Shown: positions 44,962 to 58,644, numbered from the stretch's first letter. The stretch is 64,000 nt of DNA from Carallia brachiata (GCA_021464245.1 JADCRB010000016.1:6973801-7037800), one strand, 5' to 3'. Translations and numbers: made by a program. Notes: generated from the letters alone by a model not told the origin.

Positions 44962-47900
44962 TCAAAAACGCACTGCCTCATCTAGAAGTTGGTCAAAAAT
45001 CATATCTTCCAGGTCAAGTGCAACATCCTCAAAATCCAATGCCAGGTTCATCCAAGCATCACCCTTTTCAAAGTCTCGACCGACAATGTCATCCAGTGAT
45101 TGATCCATCTCTGGCCTTGAGGTCTTGTACCAACTGATTCCTTTCCAGACTTGCTCAACAACCCGGTTTCCCTTAGGCAGTGGATGGGCTTTTTGAGCGA
45201 GGGAAAAGAATTTTGGGAAGTAGGCTAATGAGCTTCCATATATTTCAAGAAGTAACTCATTCACCAAATCAAACAGAAGCCGGTGATTACAGTTGCAGCT
45301 GAAGTCCTCTTCTGAGAGATGGAGTTCAGGGTGCAAATAAGCCTCCAGTTCCTTGAACAACATAGGACTCAATGGTTGGTCTAACGAGTGCCATGTTCCA
45401 ATGTGCCCTTGCTCAATGAAGCCCGAAATGTCAAGAACATCCCTCACATAACTGAATTCAGGGTCATCCTGATTATTTGAACCAAAGCCAATGAAATGGC
45501 CATCAACTATTGTGTTTCCAGTTCCGAGATTGACAGAGGGATTGGATACATGATCGCCAATGGCCCTGCAGTCCAACTCTACACCTGATACAATTTAGAG
45601 AAAGCAATTACAACCAAATGAATCATATTGATGACAACGAATGACCAGAATGAAGTAGAACATAGCAGATTTTTGCTAAAGTTCAATCTTCAAGTTGTTA
45701 CTGCATACTTTCTCTATACATGTATTCCATTTGAGGCATTAGATATCTTATACGATGAAAATAACTTCAGTCTAGGGGTATATTAAAATTGTCAAGTGCA
45801 TAGATTGCTTTCACCAATTCTTTATCACACATAAGTAGCATGGTAACAAGGCTGTACACTTACCTTGTGAAGTTGGAAGCTCAGTCTGAGCAGTCATACT
45901 ATCTTGATAGTGAATCTCCGAAGCTATAAGCAAAGCTTGTTCATCCTTCCTAATGAAGCTTTTAGAACTGATCTCCTGATCTTGGTGAGGAACCAGCTCA
46001 ATTGTATAGCCTTGTAATTCATCTGAAGTTGAAGTTTCCTCATCACTGTTGTTACCTCCTTCTACCATGACATACGAAAGTTCCTCCTCTTCAATCGAAT
46101 CTAGTGCTTCGGTTTGTTTCCTGTCTAGAGGAATGCTTGTTAACTTCAAGCCCATAAGGCTATCACTCTCAGCATTCATACCACAGGCCTCAGCACTTCT
46201 CACTGGCAACACTAGATTGGCTGTATCATACAAGGTTTCACTTGGAAGTGGACAGATAGACTCAAGATCAGACAGAGAGAGTCTCCTTCTGAAGGATTTC
46301 ATGCTATGTCCACCAGCCGGAACCTTATCCTCGCTAGTCAGTCTCAAGCTCTTAGATTGATACTGATGCCACTTAGTCTCTACGGTTGAACTGGACTCAA
46401 ATAAGCGAGCATATCTATCCAGTGACTCGTGCAGTGAGGATGCTCTTCTCATTTGGGGAACTCCACCCTTGTTGAGATAACCATGAACATCATCCCTCTC
46501 ATCCGAACTTCTTGGTTTTTCAGTGTCTTGTTGCTGAATAGCGATCTCCTTCAAATTTTCACAAGTTTCTTTCTCATCGGTGAGCAACACACAATCAGAA
46601 GAAACTTCTTGGAGGAGTGGTTCACTTTTTGATGTATGCTTTCTCCCTTTTTTGCTCTCTTTGAGTGCTTGTTTTATTCTCTTCTTGATATATCTAATCT
46701 GACTCACTAATGATTGGCGCCATCTGTGCTTATATAAACTCTGGGAGGCAGCAAGAGAAGAAATGGTTGTCTCTTGAGTGCCGGCAGTGCTGCTACTATC
46801 ATCACCCTTAATGGCTATTAGTTTCTCACGGGAATCATCAGCAGAAGCAGATGCCACAGGTTTTGGTGCTTGAGCACCAGCGAGAGGCAATTTTTCTCCT
46901 TTGTTGAAGGACACTATTTCCTTCTGCTTATCTTCAAGCGTAACAGGCTTCATAGATCTAGTGTGTGAGTAGTTAGCTGCAGGATATGACCCTGATCTTC
47001 TTAATCTTGCTTTTGCACTGAAAGTCTCCTGAACATGAGGGTTCTTGACAACTTGAATATCAGGATTTTGCAGTATGTCCATGAATAGCTTCTTGTTGAC
47101 CTTAAATACCTCCAAAATATCCACGCATTCCTTAAATTGTTGATATGAGACTTCTCTGCTGATCTCCTTGGCATCTGAGAGGCTTTTTTTTATGAAGGGT
47201 TTCCTCAATTCGTCACACTCCTCGGGAGAAAAGGCATGCTTTGCAGAAAATTGGTTTTTCTCTAAGCCGTCCGTAGAATCCATAGAGTCAGTATCAGAAT
47301 TTTTGTGGAGTATTATAATTGGATTTCCCCAACCACTACTTATTCCACCAAGTAAATTGTCTGAAGTTCTCGCAGACTTCTCCTCAGCAAGCCTTGCTTT
47401 GATGTGATCTTTCCTCAATTTGGTTGTTTGTTGCTCATCCTGGTAGATGCATCACCAAACACTCTCACTTAAACGAATGAATTTTGATGACCATAAATAA
47501 GAACAAGTACAAATTAATAGATTCTTGGGTTAAGTTATACGAACCAGCAGGGGGACTGCTTCAGCATCCAAGTACTCTTCCATCTCATCACAGTAATCTT
47601 TAAAAGAAAGTGTTTTTGGATTTCCAAAGCCTACATAAAAAAAAAGGGATTCAATGTTACGACGTTCAACTAAGGAAAAGAGAATCCTTGTAAATTGTAG
47701 ACTAAATTATGAAGTTCAGGCAACTAACGAAGCCATCCAATCCCATAAACCTTAAAAGGACAGAAATAACCACCTGAGTTTGTTTTGGTGGTCATTGAGC
47801 TCTTTAGCCAGGAGAGAGTAGGAGTTCGAATCCCACCTCCCTCGTCCCTGTCCCATTGAGCATAAGCCCTATAACAGACCGCACAAAAAAAAAAAAAAAA

Positions 47901-48276
47901 AAAAAAATCTACCCAAAAAAAAGAAAAAAGAAATCTACCCCAAAAATAAAAAACTTTCCTTAAAAGGTCTCATCATCTACTAGTTTATTCGCAGCACCAT
48001 CCCAAAATTTGATGCTAAAAGGGTATTTTAAAACAGATTAACAATCATTTGCCAATTCCATTGACTCAATAGAAAAATTAAGTGGAGAGACAATAAGGAA
48101 AACCAAGGTTGCTTACATGCGGCATGTTTTCCTCTGCCGTGTTTTCTGCGGATTGACGACTTTTTGGCGTGGTGCCATTGAAAGTAGTCGAGAAAGTGAA
48201 GTATGCCCCACGTCCGGCCTGGATGGTACCCCTGCAACTCAATATCAGAGTCCTTGTTCTCCAAGCGCCTTCCCAT
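44962..48276 (-). CDS. DUF4378 / TRM-like protein (possible TON1-recruiting family)
   Basis: Four coding exons (48276-48117, 47630-47545, 47439-45864, 45584-44962) join in frame to 814 residues. The N-terminus MGRRLENKDSDIEL and GRTWGILHFLDYFQW resembles the short motif that opens many DUF3741/DUF4378 proteins. The long third exon encodes a hydrophilic Ser/Glu/Lys-rich, probably disordered region, with DILEVFKVNKKLFMDILQNP as a conserved helical block. Exon 4 carries the DUF4378 domain: FSYVRDVLDISGFI, WHSLDQPLSPMLFKELE, HRLLFDLVNELLLEIYG and the acidic C-terminus DMIFDQLLDEAVRF. Related proteins recruit TON1/PP2A to cortical microtubules, but a role for this subgroup is an inference. Introns have GT-AG ends. 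A SINE-like insertion lies in intron 1. Confidence 0.85.
47770..47907 (+). mobile_element. tRNA-derived SINE-like insertion in intron 1 of the DUF4378 gene
   Basis: The segment contains gtaggagttcgaatcccacc, which matches a Pol III B box (GGTTCGANTCC), preceded by a weak A-box-like region (gtggtcattgagc). It ends in an A run of about 23 bases (47885-47907). It is about 115 bp without the tail. No exact target duplication was found. Confidence 0.6.
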
Positions 48277-51200
48277 AGCTTCGACAAAGAAGAAAGTGAC
48301 TGTATCTTGATATTTACACGCACATAAAATCCCAACTGGTTTTAACTAAGAAAGGTGTTTGTCGTTCATATCCTGTAATTTGAACAGAAAGCTTCCTGAT
48401 ACGACAAAAGGAAATTGGCGTTATGAACTAAACTGAACATTTCCAAGAAAAAAAACAGGCCCTTTTCAAACTCTAATCTAGTCCTATCCTTCTAATTCAA
48501 AAATTGAATTAAACAGTAGAATTTGACAAAATTCTCAGGATGTCTGTCATCAAATTTGATCAGAAATATGCCAAGAAGCAAGAACCCATTTCAGCACAGC
48601 CTACGAACTTGATTGGATTCTTTCCTGTGTCTATCTGAGTTTTGCATACGAATAAAAGAAATTGTATCTGTTGATTCCAGAAATATAACAGCAACTTAAA
48701 AAACCCAAGTTTAATTTGCATTTATTATGACAAGTTTGAAAACAAGAACAATAAAAGAAGTTACAGAAGGATCATTTATGAAAACTTTGCTAACGTCTAA
48801 AGGTCTGACCTGCCGATTCAGAGACAGCCTTCAAAGGTCCCAGAGACTGTAGCAAGCTCAACAAGTAGCTGTTCAAAGAAGAAGAAGAAGAGGGTGGTTA
48901 AATCTTAAGGGAAAGGAAGGAAGGAAAGACAAAAAGAATAGTTTATAGGCTCAGTTTACCCGCCATCTATGGAAGACCGTCTTTTTATGGAAGACTGGTC
49001 CAAATTGAGTTACGACCCAAAAAGGCCAAAAAGTCTAAAGCGACGAAGCAATTGTTTTTGGCAGAAAAAAAAAAGGGTAAGCAGGGAAGTCTCTTATAAA
49101 TTTGTTGAAGAAGATTCTGCGAATTTTGTGTCGATAGATAGGTTGATTTATTTGTACTAAATTAACGAGAGAGCAAACTCTTTAAACGTTAATAAGTGTC
49201 AATAATACTGTTCACTACCCAATAAAACTCACTCAGATTTAATCCTACTACGCGATCCTAACGGACTGAAACCGAGGATTATATAACCAACCTTAATTGT
49301 GGTGACAAGTACATAAATTTGTTGCCAGGTTAAGAACGCTCTTGGTTTGATGACCAAACACACTTGGCTCCCCCAGCCCCACAATGGACCACTCAGAATT
49401 TAGACTTGGTGTATGTCGTGTGCTAAATGCTAATGTAAAAGGAGAAAAAAAAAATCAGAAGTACAACTTCAGGTGATAGTCACGACAGTGCGTTACGTGA
49501 ACTCGTTTCTAGATGCGTCAAATTCACCACGTCTTCCAGCGAAGAAAATTGAGTAGTTTGGTTTGTGGATGAGGGGTTTTTGAGTGTTGACTGGGCTAAC
49601 ATGTTTCATCGTCTTGAATTTCTTTATCACAGTTAAGTAGCATTTGTGCTAGCATTTCGTCATGTTTGTCTCTGTCATGTAATCAAATACAACTCATTCA
49701 AACTGAAATTAACATACAAAAATTATTTTATTTACCTGATTTATTAGGGATTTTTGTTTTGGAAAAATATTAATGTCCCAAGGAAAAGGCATTCCACAAT
49801 TGTCCATAATGACACAATGTTGAAACTTTCCGCAACCACAACAATAAAATATACAATGAAAAACTTTATGAATTTTTTTTTCTTTTTTTGTTGCACAATA
49901 AAATGTGCAGAAAGTTATAAAATTATTATATTACAAACGTTTTCTCAAACCATTTTCTCAGCACATGTATTGGAACCCGTTTGTTTTTGTTTTTGGATTT
50001 TGGGGGGTTGTTGTGGGGGGGGGGGGTGTTGTTGGAGCGTTTTGGTGGGTGGCTCGACTAATGAAGATCTTAAGCTCCTCTAGTAATTGAAGCTGCCAAC
50101 TTGTCATTTTCTGGGTTGAAAACGTTCAGGGAAGTCAGCATCGTAGAAACATTCTGGAAGATTTTCCTGCTTTTGCCCTGGTTTCTTAACTTAGGGTTAG
50201 GTAGTTACCAAGCAAATTGTTGGGATATATTGACATTGACAAGGTGGTAATTCGTTACATTACACGAGCTGCAGTTTGAACCATTGCCCTTTTGCTGAGG
50301 TAATGGGCAAGAACAAGGTAAACCTGCAGAGATTTTTACCCTTAAAATAAAATGCATCATTACAGTATCAGAAATTTATTGTCTGAAATTTTTTTTTTGA
50401 CTGTAATGACACCTTAATTTTTTACAATTACCGTAATATTTTTTACAATAAAATAACAATTAGATGTATTTTTTTTTATAAAAAGTATTACGGTAATTAT
50501 AAAAATTTAAAATTTTGTTATAATCGAACAAAATTTTAGACAAAATTTCTAATACCCGACTTTTTTCTCAAAAAAAAAAAAACTGCAGTGATTTCCTCAA
50601 ACTTTCTAAGAAAATTAATGAATCAAATGATGCAATTGTGATTTTATTACGTTTTACCAAAACAGATATTTGTACTCGGTTTTTTTTTTCCTCTTTCTGT
50701 CTTTTGACTAAATCATCAGACTTTAGAAGTAGTTAGAAGCCTGGTCCTAAAAATAGCAATAAAGACTGGAAATTAGCGGGTCAGAGACTCCAATTTTGAT
50801 AAGAAAAGGACTCCTTCCAATAAAACAGAGCACCTCTAATAAGGACAAGACTGTCCCCTTAATAAAGTCTTACAAATAAGAGCATCGTTTTAAAGCTCAA
50901 CAATTTTTGCATGAGATTCTGTTTATAATCTAATAAATTTATAATTTTTAGTAATAATATTAATATTTTATGTAATAAAAATAAAATAATATAATTTTTA
51001 TTATTTAAAATATAAATATTATTATTTAAAATTAAAAATTCGTTATATTCCGAACATTTGTTAAACTAACTTAGCCCCGGGCTCCTCACATTCTTCCGAA
51101 AAATAAAAAGGAAAGAAAAGTTACCCGTTTTCCATTCTATTCACGTGTCGTTATGCTGTTTAGGCAGCCGCAGCACGTTGACACTTTGCCTTTTGAAGAT

Positions 51201-52532
51201 GTCCAGTAAAACTTTGTTACATAACATATAATGACTTATTCAAAGCGTCCAACGTTTGAAACGGTAAAAGTTTGGCATTAACAATTAGAGTAATTAATTA
51301 ATATTTAAATTAGGATTGGTTGATCAAATGCATAAAATTTCAAGATACAAATTGCGGAAATCGTTGTCGAAGAAAACATCTAGACTGGTCCACTTAATGT
51401 GTGAATGGCATGCCAAAGCTGACTTGGGAGAATTATCAAAAAAAAAACAAAAAAAATCTGACTTGGGACAATGTTTGATGTTTGATTGTTAATGAGTCTA
51501 CTTTGATCAAAACCGACCAGAGGGATATCCAAGGGAGTCTAATATCAAACTCTTGAATTGAATATCTAGACTTTTTAATCGTCATTTATACTCTATAGAG
51601 ACTTTTCATATCTCTTCATATGGTAGTTTGTTTATGTAGACTTGTTCCAATGCTATTATATATGTGTTAATTTTTTGGGTGCAGGTACGGACCCAATGAT
51701 TTCTCTAAACAATTTATCCAACGACTTATTAATATAACAAATTTTTAACTTTGTATAATTTATTGATAAAATATAAAAACAAATAAATGTATTTTATCGT
51801 TTTATTTTGTTGTTACACAAATATCAATGTGTTTACACAAAATTGACGATTCGTTATAGTTTGATACTTCATCTAAACAAATCATATGAAGAAATCATCC
51901 AAGTCCGAAACTTTTTCTTAGTTTTTTTTTTTGGTACAACGGAATAATATATTTATTGTATTTAGATTGTGCATATTTACATGAGTGATTGGTTTGTTTG
52001 TATAAAGCATTAATTTGTATCAAAAATGGTCATTATTAATTATCTATTATTGTCAAAACATTTTTTGTTTATAATCCACAACAACGTTTCAGAACTTCTT
52101 AAAAACGTCGTCCAATGGCAACAGAAAAATATCCCAAAACATTGGATTTTGTTCTTTGGACGATTAACCATGTGTAATATTTCATTTCAGATATGTATAT
52201 TGCTATAGCTTGGGCTTGCAAAGGCCCGGTGCCCTTAAGAAGGTTTGGTCCATAAGATCATACGCAAGATGTTGACCAAAATTATATATTTTTTTATAGT
52301 TTCCGTAAGATGTCTTATATAAGAAAAATATTGACGGATGCAGCATCCAATACGGAAGGCACTGCACCCCTAATAATTTGACCCCTATTGAAGGGGGAAA
52401 TTTTAGTCCCTTTTTATAACGGAGTGTGAATTTCTATCTGAAGTATGTTTTTTAATAAAGTTTTTTTTTGTATATAAGTATAGATATATATTAATAGTTA
52501 TATTGAGATACATAAAGTAACATGATTTAACA
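48277..52532. other. Intergenic upstream of the DUF4378 gene
   Basis: The first 700 bases probably hold its 5' UTR and promoter. Then no gene. Contains a small inverted-repeat element (50365-50555) and a G-rich spot at 49997-50033 with a run of about 11 G. The frame 49754-50083 passes through these low-complexity runs and is not supported. Confidence 0.45.
50365..50555. repeat. MITE-like inverted-repeat element
   Basis: Left end GTATCAGAAATTTATTGTCT and right end (reverse complement) GTATTAGAAATTTTGTCTAA. Both arms include attaccgtaata at corresponding inner positions (near 50430 and 50490). About 190 bp, arms about 80 bp, no frame. Confidence 0.65.
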
Positions 52533-52544
52533 AATAACTAGATA

Positions 52545-53550
52545 TTAAAGGTACAAGCACTTATTCAAATTGTCATTATCCTCTCTCACTAAAAGTTTCT
52601 CTCATTAAAAACCTCTTCGATTTTTCTTAAAAACTCACTCTTCTGCCGACCAGCCACCTAAGCCCCTCCCAAGCCTCAACTTCGGCCCTTTTCTCTTTCA
52701 ATTGATCTTAGTCTCTTCCTCCACTCCTCTCCTTTTGTTCCTCTCGTACCAGACTCTCATACATTCGTTTAGGGGGTTTTGTGGCTTCCTTTCGATTGAA
52801 TTAGGCCATAATAACACCACCTGTGACTTCCCAGTCACCAGATCTTTTTTTTTTTTTTGTATTCAACAGCCACTTTTGCATTTTTCGGTGACGGCACCAT
52901 CATCTCAGCCTCAATTCCTGCCGCTATTGTAGTACTGGTTACTGCCGCTTTGCTTTCCGCCTCTGTTTCTGTCGAAATTGGCTTACCAACCATTGGCGAG
53001 ATAATGGAGCCCACGGTGCTGCAAACTGAGCAGGCGTCGCCAGAGCCGCTTTTCATGTTGTCACCTCTCCTGGAACAGATGCACCATTGCCCTTGTCTCT
53101 TCCACTGCGGCCGCCGTCGCCGCTCACCATTGCCTACTAAAACTCTCAGAATAGGCATCTATTGATTTAGATTTTGGATTGGGTGCTTTACCTATATTTA
53201 ATGTACTTTTATGTTCATTACCTGACTGTGTCGGAATGTATTGTCAGAGATATCTAGGTAATTCTTGTGATTTGTCCACTATGGTGCGGTTTGTGCCGTG
53301 GAATGCAGCTTTCTCCGGTTGATGTAGATCTAATTAGTACCTCGATTTAATAGATCTAGCAATAGTCCAGTAGGTAATCATGAGATTCATATTCACATGC
53401 TAATGGTCGTTTGGACCAAATGATGTGTAGGACTTTATGCCGATGTATTTTCCTACTTCAGATAGGTATTCTCGATATTTTTACGTCGTTTTTTATGTAC
53501 GTTCTTCACCGATGACTAATACAATAGTTCTGTTACATAAAAAAAAAAAA
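52545..53550 (+). mobile_element. Non-LTR retrotransposon or retrocopy with poly(A) tail and target duplication
   Basis: The direct repeat aataactagata lies at 52533-52544 and again at 53552-53563, directly after a 12-base A run (53539-53550). A further common gtacaag follows on both sides, so the duplication may be longer with one indel. The insert is about 1.0 kb, pyrimidine-rich at its start (52640-52760) and with LINE-like 3' sequence. Frames of 76 (52702-52932) and about 100 codons (52857-53165) are open, but no ORF1, endonuclease or RT domain is visible. It is probably an internally deleted LINE or a LINE-mobilised transcript. Confidence 0.75.
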
Positions 53551-53563
53551 CAATAACTAGATA

Positions 53564-56500
53564 AGTACAAGAAAAAAGAGGAATTAGAGCTTTATCTATT
53601 TTTTCTTTCTCTAAATTATGAGGCAAGGAAAATAAGATATGTGTTTATAACATTAGGGTCACATCTTACGTTTTTAGATTCAATAATTTTTTAATATAAT
53701 ATCAAATTTTTATGTACAAAATGTCACGCTATTTGTATTAAATCTTATCTGAGGTCTCGGTCAATAGTTTTAGGTTTTCAAAGTTGAATTACCAACATAA
53801 TATGATATAGTCATATTTTTTTTTTTGGTCCAATATTTATTATTTTGGAACTAACTATTATAAACATTTTTTCCTCTCTTCTCTCAAGATTATTTAAGAA
53901 AGGTACGTATGTTCAAACAAGTTATTTCGGCATTGGATTGAACGACGTTAATTACGGTAGTTTTTATTTATTTTATTTTATTATTAATTATTTTTTTGGC
54001 ACAGTTTTGCATTTTTTTGTGCAGATTTTTTTATTAATTATTTGCAACTTAAACTTGAAATCCAATTCAAAACTTTTAATTTTGAATACTAATTCAAGAT
54101 TATTAAGATGAAACTCATTGCTTTTTCTTTCTCTTTTTTTTTTTTGTGCATTGAAAAGCTTATTGGATCATAAAGTATAAAATGTGATAAATCTACCCAT
54201 CCATGTAAATCTTACATCCACTTATTAGAATTGAAAACTGAGATGTGGAGAATAAAAGACTAAACTCTAATTACTGAAGTGTTTTGAGAAGAATGACTCC
54301 TTATTTATTTTTATTTATTTATTCTTTTTAATTAAAAAAAAAAATGCTTGAGTTCTAAAGATAAAAAAGAGGGTGAGGAGAGCAGAAATTCAAATTCCTG
54401 CTGTTGCATGAGGTGCCTCGTGCCACTTGGACTAATCGAGTGGCTCCTCTCATTAATTAATTTATTATTTATTTATTTTGAAAGAGAGGCTCTATTTTTT
54501 TATTTTATTAATATATTTTTTTATTTGGTTCTTAATATTTTTTTATTGATATATTTTTATTTTTCGTGCAAAGAGGAATGCGCATAAGGCTAAGCCCACA
54601 CACAGAAGGCCAAGCCCATACACCCATGATGGAAAATCCATATCTCGTTTCACCACAAGTCCGCTTTGTGGTCCTCTGATTCCAGTAAAATAAAAGCATT
54701 TTTTTTTTTGTTATAGAAACGTGTTTTTGGGGTCAAAAAAACAAAAAGCTTTAATTTAAAATTTTGTCGAAATTAGTCAAGTAAACGGTAAACCTTTTAT
54801 TGTTATTCTGTTTTATGGCTGAATTAAATTTGATATAAATTGTAATCGCTCTAAATTTTTGCGAAGCGTCTTTCTTCGTCTAATGTGTCTTTATTTATTG
54901 TACCCTCTTTCAATTAGGCACATATGATATTTATGTGATTATTATTATGTTCAATATAGATCGAATGGTAGTCTAATTTTTAATTCGGTATATTTTTTGG
55001 CATCAATTAGAATTTAAATTTTTTCATTGTCATTTGTTCCCTAATAAGCAGGAATTCACATTAGCACGACTTTTGATTCTAAATTCATTCGTCACATGGT
55101 CGCAAGACCTTTCTTTGAATTTTATATTTATTATCAAATATAAAAAAAATTTATTTAAATTTAATAATATTCAGATGATGAAATTTTTTATACAAAAAGT
55201 TGAATGGGAACTTCAAAAAATAATTCTTTACCTCAATCCAGCTATAGGATGACTATTCTTTTTTTTCATCTTTTCCATTTGTTCAATCTATATATACATG
55301 TTTTAGCCACATTTTGATTGGAAAAAACCATTCTCGTGCACGTAGTTGTTAAAATACAATAGATGCATAATAATAAATATTGTTAAATTATAACAAATAT
55401 ATTAAATTTTTTAAAAAATATAAATTATTAAATATTATTAAATTAATTATATACTTATTATATATTTTTTTAAAGTTAAAAAAGTTGTGTTAAATAAGGT
55501 GTGCAGTTAATTAAACACGTGGGCGGATAAGAAGAGCCTGATTACCGTCGTTTTGTCAGGTTGAGATAGGCCCACGTGTGTGCGGTGAATCTGATTGTTA
55601 CCTTAGCGTCCATTCCATCACGAGAGAACAATTCTAGACATGACCGTACCGAACCGAGCCTAGCAGCTCCACGCTTTGTCGGGATATCTTCATCTTCTTA
55701 ACGGGAATCTCTGAAGTACTCATCCTGTCACTGTCTTAGCTTCACGAGCCCTAAGTTTACGGGAATTTCTTAAGAGTATTCTAGACAAAAAAAAAAAGAA
55801 CAAATAAAAGTACATAATATAAAATCTTGCTATAAAACCATAACTTTAACAATTGCCATAAGACCACTTAAATTAATAATTTAATAATAATTAAATATAT
55901 ATTTTTTTTTTACGTTTGGTTAGAGTTTAAGTCTCAGTTTGTATAATGAAGACAATAATTCTTTATTTACTGTCAATTGATATGTATGCGTGTAATATAA
56001 ATTTTAGATTCGTAAATATTGTGGTCTGTATGTAGGAGACTCTTTCGAGTCTAATAGTACTCAATTAGTAAATTCTCTCTATGAAAGAGATTGAATAAAA
56101 ACGTTAACAATTGACCTCTACTCTCAGTCTACACATACAATAACTTATATATTATGGATACATTTTTTTTTATTGTTCAAAAAAAAAATTGTGATTAAAA
56201 AAAAGGAGTTGATGTGTATCGTTCACAATAGTCAAGATACGAAACCTTATAATGAAAAAAAAAAAAAAAGATATGAAATCCTATACATGAGATTGTAGTC
56301 TCAAACTTTATAAATTTATATCACTCATAAAAGTATAAATGATAAAATCGGAGGAATTATTATTTTGCATTAATTTAAAGTTGAAGAAACTCTATTACAT
56401 TTCAAAATCCAGTAAGTTTCTTTCTTTGGTTTTTTTTTAATGATCACTAAAATTAGCAATAATTAGCACTTCCAAGATTACTGTTATTGCTATCCATTAA

Positions 56501-58333
56501 AGTCAGAGTCCGCACCTATGCCGATCCATTTCGATCCATCGCTGTTTTTTTTAAAAGAGCGTAAAATAAAGGGTCTCATCTTCTTCTAAAATAGGGGGTT
56601 TCGCCCCCACCAATTACCTTTAAGGAAAATTTTTTGCTTAACAAATCTGATGCTAATTTAATCATTTGAAGGCCATTCAATTGTTATGCAGTGAGCTTTC
56701 TGAGAGAGCATTAAATAGTATATGACTGTGTCTTTCTCTGCTCTCACGGAAGAAGACAATGCGGGACAATAGGTTCAATCATGTGGAAATAAAGAATTTG
56801 TCAACTGGATTCGTAGTTTCGAGATTAAACCATGCTTTTGTATTTGGTTTCTAGTTTACAAATTTAGAGTTTCTTTCCGTATAAGTAAAGTTTATCCAAT
56901 CATCATGTAAAATCAGCATGCTGTTAGTGAAACTGCCTCAGTTTCATAATCGCTCAACAAATTACTTCTAATGGATATTAATGTGACTCAAATTCTATCA
57001 GTTACTTGGATATGAATGCTTAGATTCCATAAATTTTCCAAGGTGGTAACTCGTGTTAAAGCCACACCAAAATTAGCTTAAAGAGCTTGCATTTACCACA
57101 CGATAGTAATTCACAAGTAATAATACCTCTTCCTACTAGTTCTGTGATCTGGTAACAAAAAAGGTTCGGATTTTAGCCTCAGTAACCATGATTCAGTCTT
57201 AATACAAATAAGCTTTAAGAAAAAGGAAAAAAGTAAGTGGCCGGGAAGAGACAGGAAAATTTTTTTGTGCAACCAACTAGTTTTTTTGTGCAACGAGATG
57301 TCAAATTTGTGCAACAAAATTTGAAAGTATTTTTCACCTATTTTTTCGTTGTATAAATTCAGCGTCTCGTTGCACAAAAAAAGCACCTGGTTGCACAAAA
57401 AAAAAATTTCGGTCTACTCTGCGTCTTATTTTTTCTGTCCACGTAACAGTACTCTAAGAAAAAATATATATATATATATATATAATGACTCGCTTTAGAC
57501 GGCGTGGTTAATAGCTGAAGTTTATAACTGAGAGATTTGATATTGAATTTTCAATTTCAATCTCAGATTCCCTCCTCGTTAATCTCCTTTTTTTATAATA
57601 GTATGCTATCTCTACTAAGACAATAAAACAAGAAAACTAATGCTTCTTTAACTCTTTTTTTTTTTTCTACTTGTAATTTTATATTAACTACAATTTTGGT
57701 TCTTAATTTCGATTTGCATGTGCCGTCTGTATTCTCATCAACAAACGTTAAATGGATAGAAATTCTTTAAGCACATAAATAACACTAACGACACAGTTAT
57801 ATGTGTTCAATGTCGGTGATTAACCAATGTTCTTTTGAAGTAGTGTATTAATAATAAATCAAAACACTCAATAAAATGTATAGTTAACACTGATGATTCT
57901 AAATATGTCTACGTACATCAAATAATAATATCTGAAATAAAAATAATAATAATCAACATCAAACGTTCTCCGCAAGTGGGCAAAAAGTATTCTTTAATTC
58001 ATTAGAAAAGTGAAAAATACAACCAATGAGTTCTCTAATTACAGTCAAGCATGCAAGACAACATATTTAGAATTTTGATTAAAGTGAAAGACAGAAATAT
58101 AATATAACATCATTCTCTTGACTTCAGTTTGGCTTTAACTTCACAGATCAATTTAATAAACATTATTAACCAATTATTTAGAACAATTGATTTACTAACA
58201 TTATATTAGTTAAAGGAATTAGATTTTTAATTATATATATATAATTTTTTTTGTCAGATTCTAATTTTTAAAAATTATATTAAATCTCAAATAATTTAAT
58301 TTTAATTTTTGTCGAACTCTTTCAAAAAAATCT

Positions 58334-58372
<39 letters not shown>

Positions 58373-58400
58373 TATATACAAAAATCAAATCTGAAATTTT
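53564..58400. other. Intergenic, gene-free
   Basis: AT-rich with many A/T runs and (TA)n tracts (57462-57484, 58339-58369). At 55515-55780 there is a less AT-biased island with two CACGTG G-boxes (near 55518 and 55572), but no gene follows on either strand. Contains the palindromic element at 57251-57416. Confidence 0.5.
57251..57416. repeat. Palindromic MITE-like element 2
   Basis: Left arm aaaatttttttgtgcaacca, then tttttttgtgcaacgagatg. The reverse complement of the right arm reads aattttttttttgtgcaacc, then tttttttgtgcaacgagacg. About 165 bp, nearly a full hairpin, each arm built of three ttgtgcaac units. Same family as 23288-23468. Confidence 0.68.
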
Positions 58401-58407
58401 TATATAA
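58401..58407 (+). promoter_or_regulatory. Candidate TATA box of the FLA4-like gene
   Basis: tatataaag at 58401, about 244 bp upstream of the ATG at 58645, directly before a less AT-rich leader. Upstream (TA)n tracts make a chance match possible. Confidence 0.45.
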
Positions 58408-58644
58408 AGAAAATCAGTTTCTTTTCATTGGGATCAGCGATTATTGTTGGTATAATATTATTATTTATTACTATAATGAGAAAGAAAAGAAAATGTTACA
58501 TCAATTTTCTTCACTCTCACACGCATACTGAGGACTCACTCATTGACACACACTCACTGGAAACACCAGCACCAAACAAAACCCATTACCACCACTCTGT
58601 GTCTGCTGGAAGTAGAGCCACCACCACTTCTTGCAGAGCGAGAG

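Noticed and set aside
52857..53165. 102-codon frame as a host gene
   Set aside because: It lies inside a poly(A)-tailed insertion, overlaps an antisense frame of equal length and shows no domain.
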